This document shows, piece by piece, positions 36,426 through 46,829 of a stretch of DNA of 64,000 nt. The notes beneath the pieces are model-generated. The model saw only the letters and a list, made by a program, of their open reading frames with translations. It did not search any database and had not been told where the DNA came from. The translations under genes were made by a program, and so were the position numbers. This stretch comes from Imbricaverruca yamaguchii. Taxonomy: Eukaryota; Arthropoda; Thecostraca; Neoverrucidae. The stretch lies in contig JAOTOL010001191.1 in the NCBI GenBank assembly GCA_034440575.1, positions 1-64,000 of the forward strand, written 5' to 3'. Position 1 is the first letter of the stretch; every line of letters begins with the position of its first letter.

Positions 36426-39400
36426 TTGGTCATGCTGATGATGGTAGTGCCCTACTATTTCTGTGGTATCCCTGTAGTGTAATGGTCATGGTGAGACGGT
36501 TCCAGATGTCGAGCGAAACGCCGAGTTCGCGTGTGAACATCAGTTTGTTTCTTGGGCGTCTGAATCGTACTGCATTTCGTTAACCGCTAAGAGCAAGGAG
36601 CCATGTGCACCACTTGGAATAGTGTTTGGCTGTTGCGGTGAAATTTAGTCCGGGGTATTCACCACCGGATCTCAAATACTTATGGGTTCGTAATTGTTAG
36701 TGCGGAAATCGAACCGAGTTTTGCCAAACTTTAGCAATATTTGCCGGATTTTCACTTATTCGTCTTTGAGAAGCATTGCAGTCAACTTGATAAAAAGCCC
36801 TGTTAGAAAAATCTTTGAAACAAAGCTTAGCATCCTGTGCGGTTTCAGTCTGCTATTTTCCTTGTCTTTCGGCGGCAAGTGCTTCATAATGGCTAAAACT
36901 AGACTGAGGTTCGTCTATTTGTGTAGCATTTCAGATAGTTTTCAAATCATAACAATAGTTATACACATGCGCAGAAATGAAAATGGCTTGCACGTCTTAC
37001 GCGCGATGCTAATACTACAGGAAATAAAATATCTACCACTTTCTAGTTCCCTCTGAAGGTAAAATGAATTGCGATTCAAAACACGATGTTCATGTGGACG
37101 CCATCAGTTTTGACACCCCCTCCCCAAATACGTGTTTCTCAAAACAGAATACACATTCCGTGTTGCGGTTAGCATTTTGTTGCGCGATAAGTATCATGGT
37201 AGTCTCATCATGTCTCATCAGAAAGGGCCATTCTAACATAGTGATCGTAATGCTCATATGTTCACGATCATTATGCTCTTGAAAGTTCAATATTTCCAAG
37301 CGAGGATACGGGAATCCCAACTTCGTCTCGATACTATACAAGAATAGTGAATACATGGATTATAGATAGAGGTGTGAAAACGAAAGCGATCTTATATAAA
37401 AATTGGAATCGGGAACAACTTCAGCCATGCCCTTCGTTTCTTGGTTTCTAGCACATCATTGGACCGGTCAGTATTGGTAGCCTATTGGTGTGACATAATG
37501 CTGCCTCAGGTAACGTCGCATCCTCTCCGCTGGTGCCAATCGATAGCTGCTGACGTGACGAGCAATAAGGGGCGTACTGTTAGACTGTGGGCTACGCCAA
37601 CGCAGAGAGATGGAAACATCGGAACACAACAGTCAGGTTTTGAGGTTGATTCAAATTAGTCAGGTTCTGCAACGAGCCGACGACGCGTCACGCGGGTTTT
37701 AGCGTTACAAGCGCGGTGTGATGGCTAAAGCAAGACTATTCAACTTCTGGATGCGTTCGCGGCATGCGGCCGAGCCAGGTGGTGAATCTGCGAGCTCAGG
37801 AACGTATCCAGAAACCTGGCGGGATGAACTTTCATAACAAATCTCCGATTCATTTTCCATTAAAAGTTATTCGATTTTTTGAACAGCTGACATTTCTGGG
37901 AATTGTTTGAGACCATGTTTATTATATGTAATGTTGTTAGACTTCGACAAAATACAATCTTAGTGCAAAATATAGAAAATAATATATCTGTTCCTAGAGG
38001 AAGGGGGGGTTGTGGAATGGCTACAAACACGAGTCCATGTTTATTCAGGGCGCTCGCAATACCCATGCATCTGATATAACAATAACTAAATAAACGCGTG
38101 TCCTTGTTAGCACTTCATGTACTGTACGGCACCATAAACACTCACAGACCATGGGAGGATAGACCATGGGAGGACAGACCACAGACCGCTCGATTGATTT
38201 TTCATACGTCAAGGACTACTAGGGATAGACGCCTCTAAGAGGAAAAGGCGCCACTTGGAGACGAAAAAGCACCCATTCAGTGTGTTCGGGTATACCCCAC
38301 ACCTTTCGCTTTACAAATTCTTCTGCCGAAGCGCCCCTCCGACCAAATGTGTCCCTCCCAAGGGAAATTTTGGAATTTGCCCCTGAATGTTTTTTTTTTA
38401 ACGTGCCTGCGTGTGGAGAAGGATGTGCATGACTCGTTGGTTGGGAAATATGCTGGGGGAATAACTGTAAATTTTCGGACAGGTATGTAGGTGCCGAAGA
38501 GTGTTGAATATGGGTGTGATAAGGAAACAAGGGTTTGTAAAAGTGTTATCATGCATATCATATCATATTATTCAGATGATATTTAGTGAAGCACTTGCGT
38601 ACATCTATCCAGAACTCAGCCAAACCCTTCTTTCTATTGTTTATTCTCAGGCTTCCAATTCACTGGGATGTAAGCGGGTAAGACCTTGGCAGTTTCAAAT
38701 TAGACAGCCAGATCCTGACTAGTTTCCCTGACTGATTCCCAATTAGATATCAACACATCGCAACCTGGGTTGTCAACAAGCATTTAAACACGCATGCCAA
38801 GGAATGATTCCCTTTAATGCGGTACTTATTTCCTCGGATCATTGTCACGTGCTACAGAAAGTGCTGCAAGCTATCTTAGCATGCACCAGCAGGTAGCTGA
38901 TCGCATCAATTATGATGAACTATCAATCATCTTTGTGAGCAACTATCCATTTCATCACAATCACCATCCCCTTCACACGTTTCACACCATCACCATCACC
39001 ATTCGTTTAGCTCAATCGGGTCAATTATCAATAGGTTCAGGTTAGCTTGATAATTTACACATAGGTGTAGGTTAGATTACATCAGCTTATATCATTTGCA
39101 ATGTACCTTCAATAGGGAGCTGAGGAAATGAGTGCTGCTGTAGGCGAAATAGATGTTCTGCAAGTCGCTTTAAGTGCTAGGAGGAAATATAGACTAGACG
39201 CAAGTGCTGTAGGAATGAATGCAAAGGCCTCCTGAAGACATAAGCGTGTATAAGTAGTACCAACTGTTCTCGTAAATGTTGCCCCCATTTTATTATGGAT
39301 GACGGTCAATCGTGGAAATAGTTTACCTCCGGAATGCTTCTAGGTTGGTGCTTACACATCAGAAAATTGACTTCTAATGAAGCAGGATCACTTTCTATTC

Positions 39401-39666
39401 GGGTCCTATACCTATCCTGCTTATACAGTATTGGTTTTACCTCATGTAGACATCCTGGTACATAAACCTACTCGCCAAGCACTTCTTTTTCGCACTGCAT
39501 CAGATATTTCCTCAGACCCCGTTGAAGGTTTATGAAATGTACCATAAACTAACCAAATATAATATGAACGTTTAGATTGCATCCTCTTAAACTCTTGGAT
39601 AATTGATCGTATCAGCTAAAATTTAGTCAATATATCTGAAGACACTTGACAAAAATTATCTGCAAA
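36426..39666. other. Unassigned sequence
   Basis: No gene recognised. 38135-38185 contains a short direct duplication (AGACCATGGGAGGA). 38330-38400 holds a C-rich/G-rich block (GCCCCTCCGACC...GTGTCCCTCCC) reminiscent of the block near 15310, perhaps an old MITE. Confidence 0.3.
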
Positions 39667-39902
39667 CTGGCGGATCCAAGGACGGGCAAGGGAACCATGT
39701 TCCTCGTCCAAGGAGGCAAATTTTGCCTAGCTTTTTCAGTCAGTAAAATATCATATTCTTCAAGTCTGAAATCATTTCACGACATAAGTATTGTCTTAAG
39801 CAGATCCGACGACTGTTTCCAGTTAAAATCCGATGGCTGTTTCAAAACTGGAGGAACGCTTTTGAATTTAGCCCCAAGCTTGGCTTTCGGATCCGCCACT
39901 GG
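39667..39902. mobile_element. Small TIR element (GGCGGATCC termini), possible MITE
   Basis: Begins CTGGCGGATCCAAGG and ends CTTTCGGATCCGCCACTGG, so the ends are ~15-bp imperfect inverted repeats about 236 bp apart. No clear target-site duplication was found, so the superfamily is open; the TIR style suits hAT- or P-type MITEs. The open frame inside does not resemble a transposase. Confidence 0.5.
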
Positions 39903-41336
39903 CTCTACATGTGATTAAAGTGCTGCATGAATGAAATATTAGTGACGAAAACCTGCGAATATAGTTAGATAAAGTTAAAAGATGAGCCAATTATCAATTT
40001 ACCCCAGAATGTTTTGTGGGGGTGGATTTATTGATCAGAGCTAGGCATGGAGATGAAGCCAGGTCAATGACCTCATCAAAGCAGAAACCACAGTACGATG
40101 AATGAAGCCAAGACTGCATCTGAAGCTGAACAGCTAAAGCTCACCTAGATGGTGCCACTTCCATGCCTTCAAAGATCAAACCAAAAAGAGGCTAGAGCCA
40201 ACAGTTGAAAACGTTAGTTAAATAATGAGAAGGGTTGATTCCAAAAGATCGGAACTAAAGCCAAAGCCAAAGCCAAGAGTATAAAAGCTGCGAAGCGAAG
40301 TTGTTTGAATGAAAGCGAAAATAAAGCAAAGGCATTGCACCTTTTTGTGGTTAGGGGTGGGGTGAAATCGTGGCAGAAACCATCATCATTGGTGATCAAG
40401 GCTGGGGGGGGGGGGAGATGTCATGCTCATCAAAAACAGCTAATTCTCTGGAATGAAATTATCTTGAAATTGAAGTCGAAATCATCTGAAGGATGTAGCT
40501 TTATGTGGCAATGTGCACATAAATATGTATTAGAGCATTACATCCTCATTTTTGTGGTTACTTCAAGCAGGGCATCTTATCCATGAAGACACTGCCGATA
40601 GTTTGCCCCAAATAAAATAGTAAATCATGGCCTTATTCTGGGTTGTTAGGCATGCCCACATTTATATTTGTAGGTAGCAACGCGCTGTGTATGCGCAATC
40701 TTTTTCCACATTAGCCATTGCACAAAGCTTCAGTCTGTCGATATGGTATTTTAATTCAGCCCATAATGTGAAGAATACATTCATTTCAGTAAACAAGTGA
40801 ACTGACCCGCTTGCAAATTCTTGCGAGATTAAGCCTTCGGTGAGCGTGTTGTAGTGCAGCATGTAATTTCCTTTCCCATCAGCTACCAATTTGAAAGAAA
40901 GGTAAAGATTTTATCAGCGCGTCTTTTTACTAGAAAAGTAGTTTATTTGTTCTCAGGGCATCTGTCTATCAGCGCATAGTTTACTCATCAAGCATTCTAA
41001 ACAGCTACAAGACACCTCTTATACCAGGAAGCAGCTTTCTTCCATAATTGCATTCCAATGTGGCACAGCCATAATTATATTTGCGAGATATCATGCAGAT
41101 CAGGACGAGCTCCCCCATACTGGGGTCCCCAAAACAAAGTCACTTTCATCAGGTTCGATTCATTGTATCTCAGTGCGCAACCTACGAAGGCGGTTCTGTC
41201 TTCTCATCCATAGAAAGGAACTCAAAGTGAATATGTGATAAATTAATTCGCAGGACTTGCAACAACTATGAGAGCACCTCATGTAACTTAATAAGCAATC
41301 CTACTTGTTAGCACTTATTTTTCTGGCCCTGCAACA
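39903..41336. other. Unassigned sequence
   Basis: No gene recognised. A GCCAAA short repeat lies near 40259-40278 and a G-run near 40406-40418. Confidence 0.3.
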
Positions 41337-42361
41337 TTAACACTCGCACGTCCGGTGGTCCGCGCCAACTTCGCATGTCCGGGGGGGGGGGGGGGCAGAT
41401 GACTGCCCCCATAAGATCTCTGGAAGTATGCTAGCTAGCGACAAACGGAAACCGGCGTTGGATAGCTGGTGACGGATTCTATCGAAAGTGTTTCGGTCAT
41501 TTTTTCGCTCAGGTCAATATTCAGGTCACTGGGCCATCTTAGGTCAAATTTGACCAGATCAGGTGGGACTCGGATATTGACACATATCTCAGGACCTGTA
41601 ACAGATAGAAACAAATGGCGAACGCTATTCGACAGTCCTTGAAATGCGCTACCGACAATAGGCGGTGTAATTTAAGGTCAGGTCAACCGAAACTTAGGTC
41701 AAGGTCATGAAGTCATGACCTCAGGTCAAGGCCTAGGGAGGTCATGCAAGATATCAATCGACACGTTTTGACGATACAAGCACAATGACGGTAATTTCAG
41801 CCTTCTAGCTCAATGCAGTGCGACGTAATGTGCAGAAATGTGTGGTGATCTCAGGTGACCTCAGAGACCTTGGTGAGGTCACCGAGCAAAAATGTCAGCG
41901 GTAACATTGAGCGTAGCTTCCATCTACATGCCCCAACCGTTGTGAGATCATTCCGAGCGCAAATGTGTAACTAGGAAACATTTGTATATTTTACCATAGC
42001 CTTATAATGGGGAAGCCATGGCAGCGACCTGACATAAGGTCAATACGACGAAAAAAACAAATGTACATCTTATGGTCCCTGATGAGATGATGACATACTA
42101 TAAATTTGAAATAAATCGCCCAATTATTCTGGAAGTTATGCCACCTAGAACTCCGAGTGTAGTTGGGTCACTTCGCCTGACCTGGTGACCTGACCTGAGA
42201 TGACCCAGGATTACAAATGTATGAGGATATGCGAAAATGACCAATGAACAGCTGTGCGAGGCTTGCCCTTGCTAACCCTATTAGTTTGGCGGCAAATGAG
42301 GAAACTCCGGAAGGGGGGGGGCAGATATCTGCCGCCCCCCCCCCGGACGTCCGCGGGTTAA
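41337..42361. mobile_element. TTAA-type MITE, family 2
   Basis: Bounded by TTAA at 41337-41340 and 42358-42361. The left end reads TTAACACTCGCACGTCCGG; the right end on the opposite strand reads TTAACCCGCGGACGTCCGG, an imperfect inverted repeat. Just inside each end is a hairpin of the form GGGGGCAGATNNCTGCCCCC. The interior is rich in AGGTCA/TGACCT half-sites, including TCAAGGTCA at 41699-41707. No transposase frame is present. Sequence and layout parallel family 1, but the interiors do not align beyond the half-site cluster. Confidence 0.75.
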
Positions 42362-43255
42362 GGACAGAATACATGAAGGAAATTGGAAAACTCACATCGG
42401 ATGGGGGCTCACCCAATGGGGTTCCAGGCTAAACGGTGGCATTATGGGGGCATGTCAGCTCTAGCAGGCGCCCTCCACAGATGTATGCAAAGCACGCACA
42501 TGGCCGGCTCCCCGGGCTGGAATTAGAGGAGTTTCCAACCCATGCCCCTGGTTAATCTATCTTAAATATGATCTGCTTTGAAGCCGATTCTTGCAATGCA
42601 CTGTCATTGGTCGCATGCTAAACTTAAGAATCATTAGTAGTTCCAATTATATCAAACATAAACGCACCTGACATTCTACGAGTAGATCCTATCATTTCAT
42701 GGCGAATCTAACTTCACGTGCGTACCTTTGGAAGCAGAGATCTCAAACTTGCAATACGCTTTGTATACGTAGAATTTAGAGAATAGAAGACAATCTTTGA
42801 GAAAAAAAAACACCTCCCAAAAAATGCATGTATTCAGCATTAAACACTCAGCCCCACCGAAGACAGCAAAAGAGATCCACCCACAATGCAGTTCCAAATA
42901 ATTCATCAGTTGTTGATAGTGCTGCAAGATACGTATCAATATATGCTCTACCAAATGTAAAGAAAGATGTTTTATAATAATAAAGAGCGAATATAGACGT
43001 ATAATACAAGTAAGAATTACCGATGCACTCAATTCTACATCTTTCCGCAGCAATAGCACCACACATGTGTAAAATAAACCATCCAACACTATTGAGCGAG
43101 TGCCGGAGGTTCCATCGGTTTTTCTCACACACGGTTAGACGCGTGGTTTCGCAAACACACTTTTACACTCCTGTCACACACAATCACATGAATCGCGAAA
43201 ATGTAGGACCATCACGAAACTTCGTTACGTGGCTCAGACGACTATAAGAATCGCA
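42362..43255. other. Unassigned sequence
   Basis: No gene recognised on either strand; the open frames near 42697-43132 (minus) do not resemble a known family. Confidence 0.3.
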
Positions 43256-43368
43256 TCTAACTTGTGAAAAAAATAGCGAGGACCGGAATTGGTACTATGT
43301 TTTCACCTCCGGTACTCGGTTGTCCGGGTGTACTCAAATTTGGTCCTCGTTTTTCACGCCTTACAAGT

Positions 43369-43369
<1 letters not shown>

Positions 43370-43438
<69 letters not shown>

Positions 43439-43501
43439 ACACAGACACACACAGACACAAACAGACACACACAGACACACACAGATACACGCAGACACAC
43501 A

Positions 43502-43538
<37 letters not shown>

Positions 43539-43553
43539 AGACACACACACACA
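43370..43553 (+). repeat. (AC)n microsatellite, copy 4, with CAGACAC variants
   Basis: AC tract with interspersed CAGACAC units in its centre and right part. Its left flank, GGTCCTCGTTTTTCACGCCTTACAAGTGCAC (43343-43372), is the best copy of the conserved left flank of this microsatellite cassette. Confidence 0.95.
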
Positions 43554-43719
43554 TAGTCGCAGCCTTATTCTGAATAAATGCAGGACCCAGCTGCGAAAAT
43601 GCCCAAGATTATATTTCAGCCAAGGACCTCCCAGCCCTTCAATAGACGTATTCGTACACTGCGTTGTAGAATTCATCATTCGCTATTATAATCGCGAGTC
43701 ACAGCAAGTTCTCGATCAG

Positions 43720-44200
43720 CCGGCTTGCCCGCAACATCGGTCGGCCGGCTGTCCCAGTTGGTCGCTTCGGCGGACCACGCGCCGCCCAGCGCCGTCCCTC
43801 CCGCACACCTGCTCAGTGCGGCACCGCTCTGCAATGGGTTCGATCCAGATTCTCTGGGAGAGAATTCACCGTGCAGCGGAATATCGCAGGTGACGGACGG
43901 TTCGCGACCGGCCGCGACGGCGGATTCTAACCGAGCATGGACGGTGCATGCGCCGTCTGGAGGTAGCGCCGCACCGTCAGACGGAGCATGTGTGGTGAGA
44001 CTTTGTCAACACTGGTCTGGCACCGAGCCGAATCTCCTTCTCGACGGCGGGCAACAAGGCGACCCGACCGTGCCAGACGTTTAGAGTGGCACGCGTACTG
44101 TGGCACGCGTTGGCACGCATCTCCACGGGTAGAGTTTGGCAGCGGGAACGGCCGCAGGGACGCCCGCGTATTCCGCTGGCGTTCGCGGTGTGTCTGCTGT
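43720..44200. promoter_or_regulatory. CpG-rich patch
   Basis: High G+C with many CpG, embedded in AT-rich sequence. An ATG at 43834 opens an 18-codon frame ending at a good donor-like CGCAG|GTGACG (43889/43890), which could be a first coding exon, but the peptide (MGSIQILWERIHRAAEYR) is not recognised. Promoter or first-exon status is speculative. Confidence 0.25.
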
Positions 44201-45336
44201 GGGATTTCCTGTTCCTGGCAATTCTGCCCAGACGAGCAGAACTGTTTGTACTACCACTATGTACAGCGAAGCTGAACAATATGTCCGCGTCATACGCGCG
44301 CATATGCTTGGCAATGGAGTGTTTTGTTAGCCGTTTGAAACGAATGCTAGGATGTTCTAACCCTGTGAGTTAAAATATGTATCACTGTACTGCATTCCTC
44401 TTGGTTTTGTTTGTTACTTAACTATGGGACTTAATTAGCATTCGCTACGCAGCATGCACCTGCTTTTGGATTATTCAGTCAACCTTCTCACTGAAGTGAT
44501 GACACAAGGGATAACACTTCGGTGTTGTTTGTCGATAGCGTTTATTAATTCCTCAAATTAATTAGTCGTGCATCCACACCTTCCTAGTCACAGTGCAGCC
44601 TTGCTACGCTGGCAGTTTCTGCCAGCACCAGTGCCGATGAGCATTTCTGCAACGTCACACATGAGTGATGGTGTGGTTTTGCAGTGCGGTGGACTCCATT
44701 GCTCACTAGTGCTGACAAGGATCTTCAGCGACCGGAAACAGTGGTCTGAAGGTGACTTTGGCTTTGCATGCAATATGTACGATTCGTATTGTACAACGAA
44801 CCTGACTGAAATTCACGAAAATTCACTAGTGAGCGCACATTGGATCAGTTTGCGCCCAGTTTGGAGTGGGAAGCCGAAATTGAATAGGTCCCAATCTTCC
44901 CCATTTATATTTAGCCGGATATCGATCAATAGATATTCAAGTGGATCTATTTGATTAGTTTGTTGAAACAATTTGTAACGATTAGTCTCCATGTGAAATA
45001 GGCTCTACCTACGACCATAATTTCTAAATCACCGAATTACAAACCCTCCCCCTGTTAAAAGGTTTGTTTCGACATCCATATATAAGCCAGCTTACACTGC
45101 TGAAATTACATCAGAACAAGTCACCTATAGATGTCAAATTGTAAAATTCCCAGAGTCCGGGCCAGCGCGAGTCGAGCGCTGGGTGTAGACCGACTGGGAC
45201 TGGCGAACAGTATGGACCGGCCGCACGAGCGAGCGCACAGCAGCCAGAAGCCCAGACAGCCGCAGCAAGTCGCGGCCACTGGCAACACGCACCAGTCTCA
45301 TTATGACGATTGATGACGACGATGCAGGCACCGTTG

Positions 45337-45408
45337 TCGTCCGTTAGAACTGGTCAGTCGTCGTCCGTCAGAACTGGTCAGTCGTCGACGGCCAGACTGG
45401 CCGTCGAC
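45337..45408. repeat. 24-bp tandem duplication followed by an 11-bp palindrome
   Basis: Two 24-bp units (TCGTCCGTYAGAACTGGTCAG plus TCG) lie at 45337-45360 and 45361-45384, differing at one base. They run into a perfect inverted repeat, GTCGACGGCCA / TGGCCGTCGAC, with a 3-nt spacer (45384-45394 and 45398-45408). Confidence 0.85.
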
Positions 45409-45958
45409 CGCGGGAAGAGTCGGGTCGACGTTGGTCGAACTCTTTAATTGTAAACTGAACAATCAAGCCTGCCGAGACCGTCCTCTCATCCTCTTCCGAG
45501 GTGATCAAGGATTTTCTTTCGAACCTCCTGTATGATGATTGCAATCCTGTTTCCTTACTCATACCTTGTTCACCATTGCCTGTCAGTTTCTCGAGTAAGT
45601 ACCAATTTGTCTGCAGTCGTTGCTACTGAAACGCATTGCTTTATCCGACAGATTAGGCGTCCCTTCTGTATATCGGTTAGCATTGTTGCGCATTGAACGT
45701 TAACGGGTGTCTGAACGACCGCGATGACGGATCGGAACGAAGCCATTACCCTCTCGCTGCTCTACTGCTTTGTCATAAACGGAGTGAAGGGCTTCAAAGT
45801 ATCGCTTAAATCGTAGCCTGTGCCACGTACCTCATTTGAAATAATTTCAAGGCATTTCCATCTCCGACCTACCTACACCTAAAAAGAAATCATAGACAAA
45901 GAAACGTGCAGCTTGCAACCAGTCGTGAAAAGAATGGTGCACCCACCGCTGTTGCACC

Positions 45959-45987
45959 CAAATGTCGTCCTAAAAGGACGACATTTG
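45959..45987. repeat. Perfect 12-bp hairpin with 5-nt loop
   Basis: CAAATGTCGTCC, loop TAAAA, then GGACGACATTTG: a perfect 12-bp stem. Two bases further out, GTGCA-type sequence continues partial pairing. No host gene is recognised around it. Confidence 0.85.
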
Positions 45988-46539
45988 CACTATTTTGCTT
46001 TCATAGCTACCATGTGCTGTGTTGGGCTGTGTGCTGCTGTATGGGTATGCATAGCCTGGGCCTGGAACGGACATTTCTCGGCATTCTGGATACGGACGCT
46101 TCTGGAACCGATATGTCGTAAACGTGCTTAACCAAAACGGCTACCGTTGGTACTGGTAGCGTGACCAGCGTACCTCTATGGGCAGCATAGCTATGTGGCT
46201 TATAATCGCTCGCAAATCGGAAACTTCTGACCTGCCTCATCACCGGAATCGGGTGCAAAATGATTGATGGACTAACCCGAATGTAGCGAAATGATTTTGC
46301 GATCAATTTCACACATTGCATTCAAGGACATCATTAAAATCACCCATAGCAATAGTGCACTCATTATCTAAATAGATAGTAATATGGTGGAAGTGAATAC
46401 TTTGCTCAAATCTAGGACGAAAAATACAAGAAAATGTTGAAGTAGCTTCCCAGCTTTTGCTACCAATATTGTCCTTGGTTGGTTATTGGAGTTTAGGGGC
46501 GCATCGACTACATCGGTCATGCAGCGCCCATAACATCGT

Positions 46540-46790
46540 CAGTGAAACAGTGAAATGCAAGCAACATCGTCAATCAGACAGAGAAAAGTAAACATCAGTC
46601 AAACAGTGAAATGGGAGTAACATCAGAGAAACAGTGAAATTCACGAAACATCATCAGTGAAACAGTGAAATTCACGAAACATCATCAGTGGAACAGTGAA
46701 ATTCACGAAACACCATCAGTGAGACAGTGAGATGGAAGAAACATTAGTAAAACAGTGAAGGAGCAAGAGCAAGCGAAGACCAGCCAGTGA
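46540..46790 (-). repeat. Tandem repeats in LINE 3' UTR
   Basis: Irregular ~28-36 bp units built around ATTTCACTGTTTCACTGATG (minus strand). The same units occur at 7990-8300 in LINE copy B. Confidence 0.8.
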
Positions 46791-46829
46791 CGTGTCACTG
46801 GGAGAAATATAGGACGAAATATGACGGAA

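Larger units (their letters stand above)
44201..46471. other. Unassigned sequence
   Basis: No gene recognised. Contains the short repeats listed at 45337-45408 and the hairpin at 45959-45987. 45150-45300 is GC-rich. Confidence 0.3.

Noticed and set aside
45913..46131. Small protein with one hydrophobic segment (about 72 residues)
   Set aside because: Considered as a small membrane protein such as a COX6C-like subunit, but motifs do not match and the start lies in a perfect DNA hairpin.
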